Below, piece by piece: positions 1 through 9,031 of a DNA stretch of 31,483 nt. Source of the stretch: CAZPWQ01 sp964590495 (GTDB lineage: Bacteria; Bacteroidota; Rhodothermia; Balneolales; Balneolaceae); NCBI GenBank assembly GCA_964590495.1, contig CAZPWQ010000029.1:1-31483 (forward strand). Reading direction: 5' to 3'. The notes below the pieces were generated by a model that searched no databases, was not told the origin of the DNA, and worked only from the letters and a program-made list of their open reading frames with translations. Position numbers and translations under genes: made by a program. Each line of letters starts with the position of its first letter. Positions within the stretch are counted from its first letter, which is position 1.

Positions 1-197
1 TGGAATCCGCTGATCCAGATACTGGTGATATCATAGCCGGCTCGCGGCACAGCATTCCATTCCATGTGATTGCGGGTGCCGACAAACTTAATTTCCGTAT
101 CCGGCTTTTGCTCCCGGATGGCATCAGCAATCGCAATGGCCGGATATACATGACCACCAGTCCCTCCGGCCGCTATGAGCATTTTAATACTACTCAT
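1..197 (-). CDS. murG: MurG N-terminal fragment (undecaprenyl-PP-MurNAc-pentapeptide GlcNAc transferase)
   Basis: The gene enters the window only with its first ~65 codons; the rest lies beyond position 1. The frame reads MSSIKMLIAAGGTGGH and continues VYPAIAIADAI, which is the glycine-rich loop that opens every MurG (GGTGGHxxPA). MurG adds GlcNAc to lipid I to make lipid II at the inner face of the cytoplasmic membrane. It follows ftsW, its usual neighbour in dcw clusters. The start is uncertain: ATG at 197 gives six residues before the conserved LIAAGG, ATG at 182 gives the tightest start, and an in-frame ATG at 251 would overlap the end of ftsW. None has a clear Shine-Dalgarno sequence. 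The family assignment is secure; the start is not. Confidence 0.9.
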   Translation of the reverse strand, partial: MSSIKMLIAAGGTGGHVYPAIAIADAIREQKPDTEIKFVGTRNHMEWNAVPRAGYDITSIWISGF

Positions 198-243
198 AGC
201 GGCGGGGACCGGCCCGTCAGGCGATGATATGTCCTTGACAGCA

Positions 244-1434
244 TTATGCATAAAAGACCGCTTTTCGTTTGCTGTTGTGTTTCGAAATATTCAGCAGAAT
301 GCCCACCATCAATCCTGAAAACAGCGTGCTCGTGCCGCCGTAACTGACGAAAGGCATAGGCAGACCTGTTACAGGAAGCAGGCCACTGGCTACTCCCGCA
401 TTTACAAAGCCGTAGAGTACAATACCGAGGGTGCAGCCTGTCGCAAGCAGCATGCCGATGGTATCGGGCGCATTTTTTGCAATTATGGCGATACCTCGAA
501 AAAGTATTATGGTAAAGAGTAAAATCAGTGCTACCGAACCAATCAATCCGTATTCTTCTGCAATGATGGCAAAAATGAAATCGTTATAGGGCGCCGGAAG
601 AAAGTCGCGCTGTGTGCTCTTCCCGATGCCCACACCGAAGATCTCGCCCTGTGCGATAGCGATGTAGGCCTGCTGGGCCTGGTATCCTTCTTCGATATTA
701 AAATTACCGGTTTTAATTTCCGAGATTTGGCTGACATACTGATCAATACGGCTCTGCCGCTCGGGCGATTGCCAGATCAATGCAGTAGCTCCCATTAAGC
801 CGATCAGCAATAATGTGCCTATTTGCAGAGTACTCACCCTGCCGATAAACATGAGCAGCAGGCACATGCCCAGCAGAATACCGGCACTGCTGAAATCTTC
901 CAATCCAATAAGCGCACAAGTGGTAACGATCCAGAACATGATCGGTACGAATGTGCGCTTGAAATCTTTTATATATTTTTGTTTTTCATCGAGTAGTACT
1001 GCTACATGGATAAGCAGGGCTACCGTAGCAAAGGATGACGGCTGAAAAGAAAAGCCGCCGAGGTTGAGGGATCTTCTGGCCCCAAAAGCCTCCGAGCCAA
1101 AAATCATGACGGCAATAAGCAATATCCAACTCAGTACCATAGCAATACGACTAAATTTTGCCACGAGATGATAATTTAGTTTGGAGGCTATAAGCATAAC
1201 GAGGAATGCAATGCCCAGTTTTACCGCATGACCGATAACCAGGCTGCCTGCCGTTGTCTGCTTGCTTTCGGCGAAATAAGCAATTGATGAATAAACAGCC
1301 AGAATGCCGAATATCATCAATACAATAACAGAAACAAGGAGATAGCGATCACTTCCCTGATTGGGTGTATCAATGTCGTCCGGGCTGGTGCCCATAATAG
1401 ACGAAATATTTTTATTTGGCGTAGTGTATAACAT
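244..1434 (-). CDS. ftsW: FtsW, SEDS-family septal peptidoglycan glycosyltransferase
   Basis: This is a 396-residue polytopic membrane protein with about ten hydrophobic segments. It shows the SEDS signatures: the FGVGIGKSTQ loop near 266-275, NDFIFAIIAEEYG near 284-296 with D285 at the position of the catalytic aspartate of FtsW/RodA, and the SYGGTS motif near the C terminus. FtsW polymerises lipid II with its partner transpeptidase FtsI, encoded four genes upstream in the same run. FtsW rather than RodA is favoured by its place between murD and murG. A hydrophilic N-terminal stretch of ~30 residues precedes the first membrane segment, and M14 is a possible alternative start. Unlike its neighbours it does not overlap the preceding gene: an 81-base gap with a hairpin separates it from murD. 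Confidence 0.95.
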   Translation of the reverse strand: MLYTTPNKNISSIMGTSPDDIDTPNQGSDRYLLVSVIVLMIFGILAVYSSIAYFAESKQTTAGSLVIGHAVKLGIAFLVMLIASKLNYHLVAKFSRIAMVLSWILLIAVMIFGSEAFGARRSLNLGGFSFQPSSFATVALLIHVAVLLDEKQKYIKDFKRTFVPIMFWIVTTCALIGLEDFSSAGILLGMCLLLMFIGRVSTLQIGTLLLIGLMGATALIWQSPERQSRIDQYVSQISEIKTGNFNIEEGYQAQQAYIAIAQGEIFGVGIGKSTQRDFLPAPYNDFIFAIIAEEYGLIGSVALILLFTIILFRGIAIIAKNAPDTIGMLLATGCTLGIVLYGFVNAGVASGLLPVTGLPMPFVSYGGTSTLFSGLMVGILLNISKHNSKRKAVFYA

Positions 1435-1458
1435 AAATTTAGGTTTCAGCTGTCAGTC

Positions 1459-1496
1459 TTCAGCTATCAGAGAACATATTATCACTGATAGCTGAA
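1459..1496. repeat. 12-bp perfect inverted repeat in the murD-ftsW gap
   Basis: TTCAGCTATCAG (1459-1470) and CTGATAGCTGAA (1485-1496) are perfect reverse complements around a 14-base loop. The flanks repeat the same words in looser form (CAGCTGTCAG to the left, GCTGAGGGCTGATTGCTG to the right), so the gap looks built from CAGCTATCAG-like units. Neither side has a U-tract, so it is not a standard intrinsic terminator. An mRNA processing or stability element, or a dispersed intergenic repeat, fits better. It is the only sizeable spacer in the otherwise tightly packed cluster. Confidence 0.7.
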
Positions 1497-1515
1497 TGCT
1501 GAGGGCTGATTGCTG

Positions 1516-2877
1516 TTAAAGTCCATTTACCGCTTTTTTGAATTCATTGCCTCTGTGTTCGTAGTTATCGTACATATCGAAGGAAGCACATGCCGGACTT
1601 AATAATACCACCTCGCCTTTTTTGGCAGATTTCTTTCCGGTGCGTACCGCTTCGTGCATAGTTTCAGCTGTTTTATAGTTGGGTACAACCTCTTTCAGCT
1701 GTTCCTTAATCATGGGTCGTGCTTCTCCTATGGCAATAATGGTGTGTACCTTTTCACGTATCTGATCAACCAGTTCGGTATAATCGTTGCCTTTGTCGCG
1801 TCCACCCAGTATCAGTGTCAGCGGCACATTGAAACTGTCCAGTGCATACCAGACGGCATTAATATTGGTCGCTTTGCTGTCGTTAAAATATTTGACACCG
1901 TTCACGGTACGGACATGTTCCAGCCGGTGCTCTACACCCTCGAACGTGCGAAGGCTTTCACGGATCACCTCGTTTTTGATTTCAGCAGCCCGTGCTGCCA
2001 GTGCGGTAGCCAGTCCGTTATTTAAGTTATGGCTGCCGGGAATACCTATTTCACTAATTGGCATCAAAACCTCTTCTTCGTGATTAAGTTTCAGTATGAT
2101 ATTTCCGTTGCGGACAAATGCCCCCTTCGGTACTTCTTGCCTGCTTGAAAAAGCCAACAAACGGGGTCCGTTCGCTTTTTTTTTAAGAGCATCTGTGTGG
2201 TTTGTTGTCGCCGGATCCTCAAAATTATAGATGAACCAGTCCTGCCCGTCCTGGTTTTCGGTAATACGAAATTTAGCTGTGGCGTAATTGGTAAATTTTT
2301 GCCCGTACCGGTCCAGGTGGTCGGGTGTGACATTAAGAAGCAGGCTGATGTACGGATGAAATGATTCGATATGATCCAGTTGGAAGCTGCTCACTTCCAG
2401 TATTACATTCGTACCGTTATCGACCTCCTGCACTTTGTCTGAAAAGGCATATCCTATATTACCTGCCGTTATATGTTTTTTCTTTGCCAGCTGCCAGGTA
2501 TGATCCAGCCAGCTGGTAACGGTAGTTTTACCATTACTGCCCGTTACTGCTGTGATCGCACCTTTATTAAACCAGGAGGCTACCTCGATTTCCGAGTATA
2601 TACCTTTGTTTTCGCTTAAATACTGCTGCACCAGGGGTGCTTCCGTCGGTACCCCCGGACTTAATACTGCAAAATCTGCATTTTGTGCTTTGTCGGTATG
2701 ACCGTTTTCTTCAAAATGAATTTTCTCTTCATTGAGACGCTCTTTTACCGAATTAGAAATACTTTGTTTTTCGGTGACAAATACTTCAGCCCCTTTTCTC
2801 TTCAAAAGAGAAGCAACAGCAATACCACTGCGTGCGGCACCGATCACGACGATATGTTTATTCTGCACTTCTCTCAT
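1516..2877 (-). CDS. murD: MurD, UDP-MurNAc-L-alanine:D-glutamate ligase
   Basis: MurD adds D-glutamate to UDP-MurNAc-L-Ala in the cytoplasm with ATP. The protein opens with a Rossmann-like VIGAARSGIA segment, the MurD N-domain. It carries the Mur ligase P-loop GSNGKTT (about 113-119), the NVTPDHLDRYG segment, and the EHRLEHV and NDSKATN motifs of the central and C-terminal domains. I chose ATG at 2877 (453 aa), where it overlaps the mraY stop as ATGA. A longer reading frame from 2931 would add 18 residues with no family counterpart and run further into mraY. The ATGA overlap implies translational coupling to mraY. Confidence 0.95.
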   Translation of the reverse strand: MREVQNKHIVVIGAARSGIAVASLLKRKGAEVFVTEKQSISNSVKERLNEEKIHFEENGHTDKAQNADFAVLSPGVPTEAPLVQQYLSENKGIYSEIEVASWFNKGAITAVTGSNGKTTVTSWLDHTWQLAKKKHITAGNIGYAFSDKVQEVDNGTNVILEVSSFQLDHIESFHPYISLLLNVTPDHLDRYGQKFTNYATAKFRITENQDGQDWFIYNFEDPATTNHTDALKKKANGPRLLAFSSRQEVPKGAFVRNGNIILKLNHEEEVLMPISEIGIPGSHNLNNGLATALAARAAEIKNEVIRESLRTFEGVEHRLEHVRTVNGVKYFNDSKATNINAVWYALDSFNVPLTLILGGRDKGNDYTELVDQIREKVHTIIAIGEARPMIKEQLKEVVPNYKTAETMHEAVRTGKKSAKKGEVVLLSPACASFDMYDNYEHRGNEFKKAVNGL

Positions 2878-4010
2878 CGTAGTTTCAGGGTTAGAAGACT
2901 GAGAATTCCGAGTAAAACAGCAATGATCCAAAATCGCACCACTATTTTCGGTTCCGGCAATCCTTTCTTTTCAAAATGGTGGTGAATGGGCGCCATTAGA
3001 AAGAAACGTCTGCCCTCGCCATACTTTCGTCTCGTATATTTGTACCAGGTGGTCTGGATAATGACGGAGACCGTTTCCATAAAAAAGATTCCGCAAACGA
3101 TAGGCAGCAATAACTCCTTGTGCAGCATCAGTGCCAATGCCCCGAAAGCTCCGCCCAGGGCCAATGAGCCGGTATCACCCATAAATACCGAGGCCGGATG
3201 GGTGTTATACCAAAGAAAACCCATACACGCACCTACAACGGATGCACAGAAGACAGTCAGTTCTCCGGAACCCGGCAGGTAAAGAATGTCCAGGAATTCG
3301 GAAAAGTCGGTTCGTCCGGATACATAGGCAAATATTCCAAAAATGAGACCTGCTATAGCCGATGTGCCGGCAGCCAGTCCGTCAAGACCGTCCGTGAGAT
3401 TGGTTGCATTGCTGACAGCAGTAATGATAAAAATGACAACAGGGATGTAGATAACCCACCCCAATGCTTCACCGAGGAAAGCGTAATCGATATTTACATT
3501 CTTCAGGAATGGCACGGTTGATAACGTATTGAACTCCTGGAAAGCAGGCCAGAAATAGAGAATGCAGCCCAGCAATAATCCCACGGTGATCTGTCCGGCA
3601 ATTTTTAATTGTCCGCTCAGGCCTGATTTATCCTTTTTTACTACTTTGATATAGTCGTCGATAAATCCTACGACGCCAAGGATCAACGTAACCAGAACAA
3701 TCATCCAGGTATATATACTGTCCATTGGCATCCAAAGCAGGGCCGGAATAAGAATAGATAGCAGAATGATGATGCCGCCCATAGTCGGGGTGTGGGCTTT
3801 CCCGAGGTGCGTATCGAGCCCGATATCTTCACGGATAACTTCGCGAAGCTGCATTTTCTCCAACCACTTAATAATCTGCCGGCCGATAAGAATACTGATG
3901 AACAATGCCATAGCCGCCGCAATAGCTGAACGGGTAGTGATAAATTCAAATGCACCGAAACCGGGCGGTTGATAGTTTACCTCAAGCCAGTGTAACAGTT
4001 CGTACAGCAT
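2874..4010 (-). CDS. mraY: MraY, phospho-MurNAc-pentapeptide transferase
   Basis: This integral membrane enzyme transfers phospho-MurNAc-pentapeptide to undecaprenyl phosphate to make lipid I. At 378 residues it has the usual MraY length and about ten membrane segments. Diagnostic motifs are THLGKAHTPTMGG near 67-79, FIDDY with aspartates 118-119 (the Mg-binding DD pair), NLTDGLDGLAAGT, FMGDTGSLALGG, and the MraY-specific MAPIHHHFEKKG near the C terminus. The HHH signature separates it from WecA-type transferases. The start overlaps the murE stop by one base (TGATG), and the end overlaps murD by four. murF, which often sits between murE and mraY, is absent. Confidence 0.97.
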   Translation of the reverse strand: MLYELLHWLEVNYQPPGFGAFEFITTRSAIAAAMALFISILIGRQIIKWLEKMQLREVIREDIGLDTHLGKAHTPTMGGIIILLSILIPALLWMPMDSIYTWMIVLVTLILGVVGFIDDYIKVVKKDKSGLSGQLKIAGQITVGLLLGCILYFWPAFQEFNTLSTVPFLKNVNIDYAFLGEALGWVIYIPVVIFIITAVSNATNLTDGLDGLAAGTSAIAGLIFGIFAYVSGRTDFSEFLDILYLPGSGELTVFCASVVGACMGFLWYNTHPASVFMGDTGSLALGGAFGALALMLHKELLLPIVCGIFFMETVSVIIQTTWYKYTRRKYGEGRRFFLMAPIHHHFEKKGLPEPKIVVRFWIIAVLLGILSLLTLKLR

Positions 4011-5485
4011 CAGGATACCCCCTGTTTTTTGTTTAGGTTATCCAGTGCTTCGAGGGCTATTTTGTGATCATCAAAATCATAGCGCTTGCCATCAATTTCC
4101 TGATAGGTTTCGTGACCTTTTCCTGCTATAAGAATAATACTGTTTTTATCGCTGCTGCCGATGGCACGATGAATCGCTTTTTGCCTGTCTGTAATTCGGG
4201 TTACGGATTCTGTACGTTCAAATCCGGCCATTATTTCGTCAATTATAGTGTCGGGATTTTCATTTCTCGGATTATCAGATGTCACTGTAATTCTGTCAGC
4301 GTATCTTTCCGCTATTTTTGCCATTACCGGGCGTTTGCTCTTATCACGGTTACCGCCGCATCCAAATACTACGTGCAGCTTTTGTCCTTCAGTTTTTAAA
4401 TCGGACAATGTAGAGAGAACATTCTCCAGGGCATCGGGTGTATGAGCGTAATCCACTAAAACAAGCGGTTGGTTTTTTGTCTGACTACTTCGGACACGCT
4501 CCAGGCGTCCGGCGGCACCGTCAGAATCACTCAGTGCATCGGCAATAACAGGATCTTCATAACCGAGTGCCCGGCAGATCAAAAACGCTTCGGCGATATT
4601 ATAGGCATTGAATTTTCCGACCATCGGACTTTGTATTTTTCTGCCGTCAACGGTGATTTCCAGTCCCTGTGGACTGCTTGAAATGATCTCACATGCTATT
4701 GATGCCTGCTGCCGAAAACTGAAATCAACAATTTGCGCAGTACAATTAGCGATCATTAATTTCGATTTTTCATCATCGGCATTGATTATTGCCCAGGCAT
4801 CAGGATTGAGATCGTCAAAAAGTCTTTTTTTAGATTCAGCATATTCCTGCAGAGAATGGTGATAATCCAAATGGTCATGACTCAGGTTCGTAAAAGCCGC
4901 AACGGTGAAATCCAATCCCTTTACCCGGAGCTGGTCGAGCGCATGTGATGAAACTTCCATTACCAGGTGTGTGGAGCCGGCATCAACCATTTGACGCATG
5001 TCGGAGGCCAATTCCACGGGATCTGAGGTAGTTAAAAGACTGTCGTACTTTTTATTACCGATCTGTTTGGCAACGGTTCCGAGCAGGGATGGTTTGACAC
5101 CAAGTTTTTGCAGTGTCTGATAGGTTAACGTAGCGACCGTTGTTTTTCCATTTGTGCCGGTGATGCCGATTAACTTCATTTCATCGGCCGGATTTCCTTC
5201 GAATGCCTGGGCCAGTGGTCCTGCAAGTGACCGGGTATCGGCCACTTCCACCACGCAGACATTTTCATTGGCATAGGAAGAGTCTTCACAAATTATTACC
5301 GATGCACCCTTTGCAATTGCTTCATCTATAAAAGCGTGGCCGTCGACCTGTAATCCTTTGACTGCGATAAAAACAGAACCGTCGGCAACCTTGCGCGAAT
5401 CCTGTGTAAGTGCACCGATGTCAGTCGGTTCCGGGCCGGATACTCCAATTGGTTTGCAAAGCGATATGAGATCTTCGAATTTCAC
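4010..5485 (-). CDS. murE: MurE, UDP-MurNAc-tripeptide synthetase (meso-DAP adding)
   Basis: MurE adds the third residue of the peptidoglycan stem peptide. The Mur ligase P-loop GTNGKTT lies at 110-116, the ESKKRLF segment near 217-223 includes the lysine that is carbamylated in this family, and SDNPRNENP lies near 403-411. The DNPR sequence (404-407) is the signature of enzymes that add meso-diaminopimelate rather than lysine, so Gram-negative-type crosslinks are inferred. At 491 residues the length is normal. The start codon is GTG at 5485, overlapping the ftsI stop by four bases (GTGA). A GTG start in such a tight overlap suggests coupling to ftsI translation. Confidence 0.96.
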   Translation of the reverse strand: MKFEDLISLCKPIGVSGPEPTDIGALTQDSRKVADGSVFIAVKGLQVDGHAFIDEAIAKGASVIICEDSSYANENVCVVEVADTRSLAGPLAQAFEGNPADEMKLIGITGTNGKTTVATLTYQTLQKLGVKPSLLGTVAKQIGNKKYDSLLTTSDPVELASDMRQMVDAGSTHLVMEVSSHALDQLRVKGLDFTVAAFTNLSHDHLDYHHSLQEYAESKKRLFDDLNPDAWAIINADDEKSKLMIANCTAQIVDFSFRQQASIACEIISSSPQGLEITVDGRKIQSPMVGKFNAYNIAEAFLICRALGYEDPVIADALSDSDGAAGRLERVRSSQTKNQPLVLVDYAHTPDALENVLSTLSDLKTEGQKLHVVFGCGGNRDKSKRPVMAKIAERYADRITVTSDNPRNENPDTIIDEIMAGFERTESVTRITDRQKAIHRAIGSSDKNSIILIAGKGHETYQEIDGKRYDFDDHKIALEALDNLNKKQGVS

Positions 5486-7647
5486 TCAGTTGCTCCGGTA
5501 TTTACCAGGGTTTCTATTGATTTGGCTTTTCCACGTACAGTAACGGTGCGTCCCTGTTTCATCATATCTCCGGGACGGGGAAATTGTGTATATACGGTCC
5601 CTGAGCCGATCATCTTTGTTTCGAATCCACGGCTGTTGATAAGGAGATTGGCTTTGCGCATACTCATGCCTCCCAGATCGGGAATAATAGCATAACCATT
5701 CGGAATTTCTGAAGTGTCTGCTGCAGAGATGGTATTACCCAGTTGAAGTGTTACCTTATCTTCAGGTTTAAGCAGGGATCCGGAATCAGGTTTTTGTGAT
5801 TCAACCCAGTCACCGCTGCCGCTGAGACTATATGCAATATTCTGTTTATTCAGCAGTGATTCAGCTTCATTCAGCGTTAGTCCTTTCAGATCAGGAGCAT
5901 GAGCCCATATATTTTCTTCTTTTCCGTTATTGAGGATCTCTTTTTCAATTTCATTATCAAGTCCGGCAATTCGTTTTGCAGTTTCCCGGAAGACAGGGCC
6001 TGCGGTAATACCCCCGTAGGGCGGATAGGTATCGGGATTATCAAGTAATATCAGGCAAACATATTTTGGATTATCAACCGGGAAGAAACCTACAAATGAG
6101 GATCGATATTCATTCCGGTATTGTCCGTCGATGTATTTTTGTGCTGTACCAGTTTTTCCGGCAACGGGAAGCCCTGTTACTTCGGCATATTCTGCGGTGC
6201 CGGAATCGGAAACTACATTGCGAAAAACAGGATATAGCTTTTCAAGCGTAGAACTCCTGGCAATCTGCCGGACCCGGACGGGATTATGTTTCCATATAAT
6301 ATTTTCCTCTTCATCTGCAATGCGCTGTACGATATAAGGCCGCATCATCATGCCTTTGTTGGCAAACGCGGCATAGGCCTGGGCGATCTGAAGGGGAGTG
6401 GCCTGTACCTCATAGCCGATGGCGGTCCAGGGTAAGGTTACCCGGCTCCATTCATACGGTTTCTGGAGTCGACCCGGTTCTTCATTTGGCAGATCAACAT
6501 TGGTAGGGCTGCCAAACCCGAAATTGCGCGCATACTGATAAAAGGTATCATTATTAAGTCGCATGGCGATTTCTGCCATAGCTATGTTGGAGGATTTCTC
6601 AATCACCTGTGGAAAAGAGAGGGTCCCCAGCGGATCATGATCACGCATCCATTGCCCATGGATTTGGCGCTTGCCGTCGTCAGGAGTCTCAAATTTTTCA
6701 TCAAAATGTACAATCTCCTGTTCGACTGCCGCTATTGCAGATACCAGTTTAAAAGTAGAGCCGGGTTCGATCATATCCGAGACCGCATAATTTCTACGGT
6801 TTTCATCGACTGCAGAGGCAGGTTTATTGGGATTGAATGTGGGATAGTTGGCCATTGCTTTAATGGCACCTGATCTGGGATCCATGACGATAGCTGTGCC
6901 GTAAGTAGATCTCGTATTCTCAATCCCGGCTTTAAGTTCTTCTTCTAAAATTGCCTGAATGTGTGAATCAATAGTCGTATAAAGGGAATATCCCTGCTGT
7001 GGCTGGCGGCGCGGCGCTCCTACATACGAGGAAATTCGTCCATTGCGTTCCCGGCGTACCTGCTGAACACCATCAGTACCGCTTAATTCATCATCGTAAA
7101 ATTTTTCAAGTCCGATCATGCCCTGAATACCATAGTTGACAAAACCCAATACATGAGCGGCAAGTGATCCGAAATTATAACGCCGTTTATACTCCTCCTC
7201 GAATATCACTCCGCGTATATCGAGCTGTCGGATTTCTTCATAGGTTTCTGCATCTGCATTGTTATCAAGTACGACATATCTGGAATGCCTCGGAGCAGAG
7301 TCAATTTTTCTCAGGTAATACCCGGTACTGTAGCGCGATGACTGTGCCAGTTTCTGGCATATCTGTTTAATGTGGTCACGCGTCAATCCCTGTATCTTCG
7401 GATCAAGTGCTATTTTGTAAGCGACCGAATTGGCCACCAGCAGAGTACCGTCTTCATCATAAATATTGCCCCTCTGGGCTGGAATGGGAATATAATCTAT
7501 AGCCTGTTCGCTCCAGAGTTTGCGCAGTTCAGATCCTTCAACAACATTTATACGAAACAGCTGAAGAGCAATGGCACAGGGTATAAGCAGTACAAGACCA
7601 AAGATGACAAACATTCGGTTTAATATAGAGGAACGTTCTTCTTTCAT
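5482..7647 (-). CDS. ftsI: FtsI/PBP3-type septal transpeptidase with two PASTA domains
   Basis: This is a class B penicillin-binding protein of 721 residues. One N-terminal membrane helix (about 10-32) precedes the RGNIYDEDGTLLV segment (59-71) of the dimerisation domain. The transpeptidase motifs are STFK at 297-300 with S297 as nucleophile, SSN at 352-354 and KTG at 498-500. Two C-terminal repeats, about 584-637 and 653-706, have PASTA character (PDLKGLTLNEAESLLN and PDLGGMSMRKANLLI). PASTA tails are common on FtsI of the Bacteroidota group and Gram-positives but absent from E. coli FtsI. The protein crosslinks septal peptidoglycan in the periplasm with FtsW. Its start overlaps the upstream ftsL-like gene (ATGA). 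Confidence 0.95.
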   Translation of the reverse strand: MKEERSSILNRMFVIFGLVLLIPCAIALQLFRINVVEGSELRKLWSEQAIDYIPIPAQRGNIYDEDGTLLVANSVAYKIALDPKIQGLTRDHIKQICQKLAQSSRYSTGYYLRKIDSAPRHSRYVVLDNNADAETYEEIRQLDIRGVIFEEEYKRRYNFGSLAAHVLGFVNYGIQGMIGLEKFYDDELSGTDGVQQVRRERNGRISSYVGAPRRQPQQGYSLYTTIDSHIQAILEEELKAGIENTRSTYGTAIVMDPRSGAIKAMANYPTFNPNKPASAVDENRRNYAVSDMIEPGSTFKLVSAIAAVEQEIVHFDEKFETPDDGKRQIHGQWMRDHDPLGTLSFPQVIEKSSNIAMAEIAMRLNNDTFYQYARNFGFGSPTNVDLPNEEPGRLQKPYEWSRVTLPWTAIGYEVQATPLQIAQAYAAFANKGMMMRPYIVQRIADEEENIIWKHNPVRVRQIARSSTLEKLYPVFRNVVSDSGTAEYAEVTGLPVAGKTGTAQKYIDGQYRNEYRSSFVGFFPVDNPKYVCLILLDNPDTYPPYGGITAGPVFRETAKRIAGLDNEIEKEILNNGKEENIWAHAPDLKGLTLNEAESLLNKQNIAYSLSGSGDWVESQKPDSGSLLKPEDKVTLQLGNTISAADTSEIPNGYAIIPDLGGMSMRKANLLINSRGFETKMIGSGTVYTQFPRPGDMMKQGRTVTVRGKAKSIETLVNTGATE

Positions 7648-8084
7648 CTGTTTTCCACCTCTATCACTTTTTCGGCTGGGCCGCCATTGATGAATCCCAT
7701 ACCTTTAGCCTTTCCATAAATTTCTGAAGGACCGATCATTCGGTCATAAGTCAGCCGGTAATCGCTATGCAGACGTTTGACCTGGTTATATTCCCTTTCG
7801 AGCTGTTGAACTTCGCGCAGCAGTTGTTGTGTAGCAAACAGGTGATTCAAATACAGAATGCCGAGTGCTCCAAGTATTACGGCACATAAGATGACTTTCC
7901 AGGGCTTCAGTTTTGGAAATGATATTCTTTTCTTTTGTTCCTTTTGTGATATGCGCTTGCCGTAGTTTCCGTTAGCGCTGCGCATCCTTTTTTTGCCGGT
8001 ACCGTTTATTTTACTGCTGCCATTGGTATCTTTGCGTTTGTTCGGGCGCACCTTTTCTTTTTTCAGCGGAGATTTAATCAGCAT
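7644..8084 (-). CDS. ftsL: FtsL-like bitopic division protein
   Basis: The product is 146 residues: a very basic cytoplasmic tail (about 1-62, rich in K and R), one membrane helix (about 64-84, WKVILCAVILGALGILYL) and a periplasmic segment with heptad-like leucines (QQLLREVQQLEREYNQV). It ends with YDRMIGPSEIYGKAKGMGF. This topology and its position between rsmH and ftsI identify FtsL, which in other bacteria links with FtsB/FtsQ and activates FtsWI. FtsL sequences are poorly conserved, so the call rests on topology and synteny. The basic tail is long compared with E. coli FtsL. The two-base gap to rsmH and the ATGA overlap with ftsI place it firmly in the operon. Confidence 0.82.
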   Translation of the reverse strand: MLIKSPLKKEKVRPNKRKDTNGSSKINGTGKKRMRSANGNYGKRISQKEQKKRISFPKLKPWKVILCAVILGALGILYLNHLFATQQLLREVQQLEREYNQVKRLHSDYRLTYDRMIGPSEIYGKAKGMGFINGGPAEKVIEVENR

Positions 8085-8086
8085 AA

Positions 8087-9031
8087 TTACACCTCCTCTA
8101 CTTCTATTTTTTCAGCCACACGCATTTTGGCACTTCGTGCGGCCGGATTGCGTTCAATTTCTTCGTCCGACGGAGTGATAATACCTTCCGACAGCGAACG
8201 AATGGGCGACAGTGGATTACCGTAAAAATCCTTTTCTACTTTACCTTCATGATTTCCTGCCTTGAAAAAGCGTTTAACGATACGGTCTTCCAGCGAATGA
8301 TAGGAGATAGCGACAATACGTCCGCCGATTTTCAGTATGTCCAGAGATTGCTCCAGTACTTCACGAAGCATATCCAGTTCACGGTTCACTTCAATGCGGA
8401 TACCCTGGAAAACACGCGCCACACTTTTGATCTGGTATTGTCCCTTTACAACCGATTCAACAGCGTTTCGAAGTTCGGTTGTTGTTTCAATAGGACGGCG
8501 TCCGATAATTTTTCGGGCTATTTGCCTGCTGTTACGTTCTTCACCGTAGTGATAGATGACATCGCGCAGGTTCTCATAGGTGTAGTCGTTGACTACCTGG
8601 TAAGCCGTTATACCGCGAAGATTGCTCATGCGCATGTCCAGCGGACCTTCTTTCTGAAACGTGAAACCGCGTTTAGCCTCGGTAATCTGATGGGTTGATA
8701 CTCCAAGGTCAAGAAGGATTCCGGATACCCCCCCGTGCTGTTCTGGGGGTAGAAGCCTGGAGAGATATCCGAAATTGCCTTTGATTGACGAAAATCGTTT
8801 GTCGTTGCCGATTCGCGAGTTTGCTGCTTCAAGTGCTTCGTCATCCTGGTCAATTCCGTAAAGCTGTGCGTCTTTATTTAAATGTGATAACAATGCCAGG
8901 CTGTGTCCGCCACCGCCTAGTGTAGCATCGATGTAGATTCCGCTTCGATCCGTAACAAGTTGTTCTACGGACTCTTTCAGCAGTACCGGCTGATGCTCAT
9001 AATATGTTTCATGGTTGTTCATTGTTATCAT
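8087..9031 (-). CDS. rsmH: RsmH, 16S rRNA m4C1402 methyltransferase
   Basis: RsmH (MraW) methylates N4 of C1402 in 16S rRNA using SAM. Family motifs include HQPVLLKESVEQL near the N terminus, the SAM-binding IDATLGGGGHS, GILLDLGVSTHQ, GPLDMRM and the C-terminal ISYHSLEDRIVKRFF. At 314 residues it has the family length. The start is either ATG at 9031, overlapping mraZ by 23 bases, or ATG three codons later at 9022; no decisive ribosome binding site separates them. It is the second gene of the dcw cluster, as usual. Confidence 0.96.
   Translation of the reverse strand: MITMNNHETYYEHQPVLLKESVEQLVTDRSGIYIDATLGGGGHSLALLSHLNKDAQLYGIDQDDEALEAANSRIGNDKRFSSIKGNFGYLSRLLPPEQHGGVSGILLDLGVSTHQITEAKRGFTFQKEGPLDMRMSNLRGITAYQVVNDYTYENLRDVIYHYGEERNSRQIARKIIGRRPIETTTELRNAVESVVKGQYQIKSVARVFQGIRIEVNRELDMLREVLEQSLDILKIGGRIVAISYHSLEDRIVKRFFKAGNHEGKVEKDFYGNPLSPIRSLSEGIITPSDEEIERNPAARSAKMRVAEKIEVEEV

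Noticed and set aside
2878..2931. An 18-residue N-terminal extension of MurD
   Set aside because: It runs inside the mraY coding region and lacks homology to the MurD N terminus; the ATGA-overlapping start at 2877 fits the operon pattern.
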